Assembly (NCBI RefSeq): GCF_002265875.1
Contig: NZ_NPFA01000020.1
Span: 1 to 35,259 of the forward strand
Direction: 5' to 3'
DNA: 35,259 nt
Source: Marinococcus halophilus
GTDB lineage: Bacteria > Bacillota > Bacilli > Bacillales > Marinococcaceae
The notes beneath the pieces are model-generated. The model worked only from the letters and a program-made list of their open reading frames with translations. It was not told the origin of the DNA and searched no databases. The position numbers were made by a program, and so were the translations under genes. How positions within the stretch are numbered: the first letter of the stretch is position 1; every line of letters begins with the position of its first letter. Shown piece by piece: positions 31,638-35,259 of the stretch.

Positions 31638-32891
31638 ATGAAAAAGAAACTAGGGGTCTTTGTTTTATTATCATCAACAGTACTAATTTCTGCATGTGGC
31701 AATGGAGGAAGTTCTGGGGAAGGTTCATCTGATGAAACCATCGAATTTTTGGTTTCCGGCGACGATGTGGAAGGTAACGCAATGTCAAACATGGCTGAAA
31801 AATATAACGAAGAGATGGATGCTAATGTTGAAGTCGTTGAAGTACCATACGAAGATATGGATACACGAGTAACCAACATGGTTCGCGATGGAGATCCACC
31901 CGAACTCATTCGGACTGCTGGTTTTTCTCCACTTTGGAATGATCAATTACTAGATTTAGGGGAAATTGGTAACGAAAGAAATGTGGATGAAAGCTTATTT
32001 ATTGAGACTGATAATGAAGTCAAAGCCCTACCTTTAGATTTAACCGCTGTAGGTATGTATATTAATAAAGATTTATTTGACGAAGCCGGGGTTGAATACC
32101 CTACAAGCGAAGAAGATGTATGGACCTGGGAGGAATTTACCTCTTCCGTCAATGAAGTGACAGAAAATACCGAAGGGGAATATGGCTTTGTCATGGATCA
32201 ATCGGAGCACCGCTTATTGACAATGTTGTATCAGTTCGGCAGTCAGGGCATCACACCAAACGATAATGGGGAATACGAAGTGAATCAAGAAACAATAGAA
32301 GGTTTAGAATATTTTGTAGACCTCAACAATGATGGCACCATGCCCAAAAACGTATGGACTTCTGGTGAAAACGCTACCTCAATGTTCAAAAGTGGTCGAG
32401 TAGCAGCTTATATGTCTGGAAATTGGCAATTACAAGATTTTTCTGAAAATGTAAATAATTTTGAATGGCAATCTGTTTATATGCCTCAAGAAGAAACACG
32501 TGCGACCAATTTAGGCGGAAACTACATTACGGCGTTTGACGGAACAGGAAATGAAGAAGCCACACAAGACTTTATTAGTTGGCTGTATGAGAAAGAGAAT
32601 CATGAAGAAATGGCGAATTATGGAGGCTATCTTCCAGTAGTTGAAGACGCTGAAGTAGATTATGAATTTGCTAATGAAAGTTTTGAAATTTATCAAAACG
32701 AGATTGATGCTTCAGCCGATGTCTCTTCTTATATGAAGCGGGAAATTGATACAAAACAATTAACAGCTGAGGGGAACGCTCAAGATGTGTTACGTGAAGA
32801 AGTTATTGGTGTATTAAATAACGATCAATCTATTGAAGACGCAATAGAGACGACCACTGAAACTTATACAGAAGTATATGGAAATAATTAA
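31638..32891 (+). CDS. ABC transporter sugar-binding lipoprotein (family 1)
   Basis: The 417-residue precursor has a lipoprotein signal ending LISAC (C20) and an acidic mature part. Family 1 solute-binding features are ETIEFLVSGDDVEGNAMSNM at the start, PPELIRTAGFSPLWNDQLLD, KALPLDLTAVGMYINKDLFD with EAGVEYP, and the GRVAAYMSGNWQLQDF segment. It would capture a sugar or oligosaccharide for an ABC importer. AAGGGGGAG precedes the ATG. No permease or ATPase genes follow in the window; they may lie elsewhere or have been lost when the IS inserted. Confidence 0.88.
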   Translation: MKKKLGVFVLLSSTVLISACGNGGSSGEGSSDETIEFLVSGDDVEGNAMSNMAEKYNEEMDANVEVVEVPYEDMDTRVTNMVRDGDPPELIRTAGFSPLWNDQLLDLGEIGNERNVDESLFIETDNEVKALPLDLTAVGMYINKDLFDEAGVEYPTSEEDVWTWEEFTSSVNEVTENTEGEYGFVMDQSEHRLLTMLYQFGSQGITPNDNGEYEVNQETIEGLEYFVDLNNDGTMPKNVWTSGENATSMFKSGRVAAYMSGNWQLQDFSENVNNFEWQSVYMPQEETRATNLGGNYITAFDGTGNEEATQDFISWLYEKENHEEMANYGGYLPVVEDAEVDYEFANESFEIYQNEIDASADVSSYMKREIDTKQLTAEGNAQDVLREEVIGVLNNDQSIEDAIETTTETYTEVYGNN

Positions 32892-32916
32892 TTTTAAATA
32901 AAGAATGGTTAAAAAT

Positions 32917-32955
32917 CCGCGAACCTATTTGTGTTAACCAAAAATAGGTTCGTGG
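32917..32955 (+). terminator. Intercistronic stem-loop after the binding-protein gene
   Basis: CCGCGAACCTATTT (32917-32930) pairs with AAATAGGTTCGTGG (32942-32955) with one G-U pair and an 11-base loop; only a weak T-rich tract follows. Such hairpins often stabilise the message of a binding protein or reduce read-through to the next gene. Confidence 0.65.
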
Positions 32956-32973
32956 CTGTATTTTGGGAGGGTT

Positions 32974-35133
32974 ATGATGAACAATGAGTACAAATTTCAA
33001 CTGCAATCAGGGGATTATCTAAATCGATGGCTCTATTCGGGTCCTTACGTTACACCTTTTCATTCGCAAGCTACTGTTTTTTTTGAGCCCGTTAACTTAA
33101 CAGAAGAATATAGGCAGATCGAATATCCTTTACGTACACAGTACCTTCAACAAAGAAATAAAAATGAATATCCTGAAGAAGATGATTTTCAAAATATCTA
33201 TTTTCCCTTTGAGAATAATCGATTTGACTTTTCTTCTTTTATTACCACTCCTCATATTTTGGAAACAAATGCAAAAACATTTATCAAAGTTAAAAAAAAT
33301 CAAACACTTCCGTTTCAATTAACAACTTGTGGGAGCATCGATATTTGGGTGAATAAAGAACACCAAGTTGCTTTTTCACCATTCACTAGAAACATTCCTT
33401 CGACTCAGAATATTCATTTGTCTTTGCAAGCAGGAGAGAATGAGATCGTTATTAAACTCGAGGATATGGCAGAACGTGACGTGAATTATTATTTTGAGTT
33501 CATTTATTTAGGAAAAGAAGATATTGAAAGTTATATACCTATCAATGAAGATCCCATCGCTGTCGAACAAGCAGAAAACTTTTTAGACAATCTTTATTTT
33601 GAGAAAGATATTTATAAAACGGACAAATTAACCCTTAAAGCTCCAGCTCATTTGGGTGAGCGTTTAGAACCACACATGCATGTACAAATTAACAAAAATA
33701 AATTAATCAATCCCATTTTCACAAGTGAACGCTCCTTCCCAGAGTTTTATATTGAGTTAAATGAAGAAAACAATATTAATTTGGGAGACATCGCAGAATA
33801 TAACTTATCTGGAGTAAACGAGTTTTCTTTTGGCCTCAAAATTTCAGATGATGTCTATGTTTACAGAACACTAACAGTTTCTCTTCTTTTAGAACAACCA
33901 TCTCCTTTAAATATGGAAGAAGATTTAGAAACAAGAAAAACCGAGGCATTGAGCTATTTTGCGAATTTAAATCAAGCAGATATAAATGTAGGTATCGCGC
34001 GACTAATGTTCTATGAATATTGCGATGAACAAACAGAACAAGCTTTAAGGAGCTGCTTTCAAGAAATTGAACAAAAAGAAGATTGTGCCGATTTTCGTTT
34101 AGCACCATTAATGGCCATATACTTAAAGAAACGTCATCTTTTGGCGGTTCCTCTACAGGAAGAAATAAAAGCACTAGCGTTAGATTTTCGATACTGGATC
34201 GACGAACCCGGAAACGATGCCATGTGGTATTTCAGTGAAAATCATGCGTTTTTATTCCATGTGTCTCAATATTTTGCGGGCTATGCATTTACCCAAGATG
34301 TCTTTAATGTGAGTAAACGTTTGGGAGAGGAACAGTACGTGCTAGGTAAGAGCCGTTTGTTACACTGGTTTGAAAACTTTTTCGAGTACGGCTTTGCAGA
34401 GTGGAATTCAACGACATATCTTCCAATTGATTTAATTGGTTTTTATACCCTTTACGAAGCTGCTCCAGATAAAGAAATTCAGCATTTGGCAAAACAAGCG
34501 TTAGACAAAACATTTAAAATTATTGCGATAAATATTCATGGGAAAACAATGGTTTCAACGTATGGAAGAGTATATGAACATGATTTGAAAGCAATGGAAA
34601 ATAGTGAAGTTGCCAATATTTCATTCATGCTATGGGGAGAAGGTTACTTTAATCATTCTCTTCGAGCGCCAGTTTGGTTCTGCCTATCTGAATATACACC
34701 TCCAGCCATGCAAGACATTGTTCATTTAAACGAAAAACAAGCTGTCTTAGCTGAGTACACTCAAGGTATCAAAAACATTTACTCATATGTTTACAAAACC
34801 AAACCCTATTCTTTAGCAAGTACGATTAATCTTTCCCCCTATGAAAAGGGGCATCAACAGCATGTGATGAACATCTCTCTTGGTGTAGAAAATACTACGA
34901 TGTGGATTAACCATCCTGGTGAATCGGCGTTTAGTGGAAAGAATCGCCCTAGCTACTGGGCAGGTAATGGACGATGCCCGTTTGTGCGTCAACATCACAA
35001 TACATTGATCATGAAATATAAACTTCACGAAGAAGATTATAATTTCGTGCATGTTTATCTGCCAATATGGGATATAGACGAAATGGAAATAACAAACAAC
35101 TGGTTATTTGTAATTCTTATGTTGCAGTTTTGA
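32974..35133 (+). CDS. Large glycan-degrading-like protein, 3' end cut by an IS
   Basis: The present frame has 719 codons. The first 300 residues look like beta domains without a signal peptide, so the protein is probably cytosolic; residues about 310-560 are helical with aromatic-rich repeats, including WYFSENHAFLFHVSQYFAGY (about 413-432) and GFAEWNSTTYLPIDLIGFYT, recalling the (alpha/alpha) toroids of heparinase/lyase-like enzymes. A beta-rich part begins after about 600. I cannot name the family. The last residues (VILMLQF) are read from or next to IS sequence, which starts at about 35120, so the natural C-terminus is lost. GGGAGGG precedes the ATG. Its place behind a sugar-binding lipoprotein suggests breakdown of an imported oligosaccharide. 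Confidence 0.6.
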   Translation: MMNNEYKFQLQSGDYLNRWLYSGPYVTPFHSQATVFFEPVNLTEEYRQIEYPLRTQYLQQRNKNEYPEEDDFQNIYFPFENNRFDFSSFITTPHILETNAKTFIKVKKNQTLPFQLTTCGSIDIWVNKEHQVAFSPFTRNIPSTQNIHLSLQAGENEIVIKLEDMAERDVNYYFEFIYLGKEDIESYIPINEDPIAVEQAENFLDNLYFEKDIYKTDKLTLKAPAHLGERLEPHMHVQINKNKLINPIFTSERSFPEFYIELNEENNINLGDIAEYNLSGVNEFSFGLKISDDVYVYRTLTVSLLLEQPSPLNMEEDLETRKTEALSYFANLNQADINVGIARLMFYEYCDEQTEQALRSCFQEIEQKEDCADFRLAPLMAIYLKKRHLLAVPLQEEIKALALDFRYWIDEPGNDAMWYFSENHAFLFHVSQYFAGYAFTQDVFNVSKRLGEEQYVLGKSRLLHWFENFFEYGFAEWNSTTYLPIDLIGFYTLYEAAPDKEIQHLAKQALDKTFKIIAINIHGKTMVSTYGRVYEHDLKAMENSEVANISFMLWGEGYFNHSLRAPVWFCLSEYTPPAMQDIVHLNEKQAVLAEYTQGIKNIYSYVYKTKPYSLASTINLSPYEKGHQQHVMNISLGVENTTMWINHPGESAFSGKNRPSYWAGNGRCPFVRQHHNTLIMKYKLHEEDYNFVHVYLPIWDIDEMEITNNWLFVILMLQF

Positions 35134-35259
35134 AAACAATTGTTGGTCATGGATTTAAATATTGGAAATCATCGACAATATCATCCAACCGATGGCTTTG
35201 CGGGTCAGGCCACGCGGTAAGCGTCATACACGCTTTCCAGGGTCGCGCCCGCCTGGGCG
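35120..35259 (-). mobile_element. 3' end of an insertion sequence, right window edge
   Basis: This is the inverted partner of bases 1-140 with about ten differences. On the - strand, from 35258, 17 codons of a transposase C-terminus (ATLESVYDAYRVA) end at a stop at 35205-35207, followed by the same non-coding end. Homology stops near 35120, inside the frame of the upstream large gene, so this copy appears to have inserted into that gene. Confidence 0.72.

Noticed and set aside
1-35259. Terminal inverted repeats as telomeres of a linear replicon
   Set aside because: The repeats contain transposase C-terminal codons with stops and differ at about ten positions, which fits two IS copies rather than replicon ends.

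Overview
The window reads as a low-GC Gram-positive chromosome segment from the Bacillaceae. Evidence: strong AGGAGG-type ribosome sites with some TTG/GTG starts, a BirA box on bioY, a Bacillus-type tandem glycine riboswitch, CcpA cre-like sites, DUF1129/DUF2089/YozG-like small genes, and acidic secreted lipoproteins plus nhaC remnants that suggest a salt- or alkali-adapted bacillus. Species cannot be named from sequence alone. The two ends are 140-bp inverted, about 93% identical copies of the 3' end of one insertion sequence, so the window probably ends where an assembly broke on IS copies.

Layout. 0.4-3.9 kb: small regulator/membrane-protein modules (PadR + DUF1129; DUF2089 + small membrane protein + CPBP protease; XRE + 4-TM protein) with two long perfect inverted repeats between them. 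3.9-5.1 kb: AT-rich, no recognised gene. 5.1-5.8 kb: AbrB-type antitoxin plus Doc/Fic toxin. 6.2-19.9 kb: the core of the window, two divergent transcription units for aromatic acid breakdown. Left-going: catB, a DUF3237 gene, an alpha/beta hydrolase (enol-lactonase candidate), pcaI, pcaJ, pcaF, catA. Right-going: iclR-type regulator, DUF3870 gene, pobA, aroY-like UbiD decarboxylase, ubiX, and a three-gene TRAP transporter. 20.0-25.1 kb: nhaC remnants around an HD-domain gene, bioB-bioY and a PTS_EIIC_2/PfoR-like membrane protein. 25.5-30.1 kb: amino-acid catabolism (sdaAB-sdaAA under a glycine riboswitch; AGCS symporter; alanine dehydrogenase). 30.2-31.3 kb: gene debris (SDR remnant, hicB remnant) and a DUF3892 gene. 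31.6-35.1 kb: a sugar-type solute-binding lipoprotein behind a palindromic operator, then a large protein cut off by the right-hand IS.

How the aromatic genes fit together: uptake of an aromatic acid by the TRAP system; 4-hydroxybenzoate to protocatechuate (PobA); protocatechuate to catechol by a prenyl-FMN decarboxylase (AroY-like, cofactor from UbiX); catechol to cis,cis-muconate (CatA); to muconolactone (CatB); to 3-oxoadipate enol-lactone (no CatC is visible, and the DUF3237 gene sits where it would be expected); to 3-oxoadipate (alpha/beta hydrolase); then PcaIJ and PcaF to succinyl-CoA and acetyl-CoA. No protocatechuate dioxygenase, PcaB or PcaC is present, so 4-hydroxybenzoate appears to be routed through catechol by decarboxylation, with an unassigned family as candidate muconolactone isomerase. 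This is the most interesting system in the window. cre-like sites stand before most of the catabolic genes, suggesting shared carbon catabolite control.
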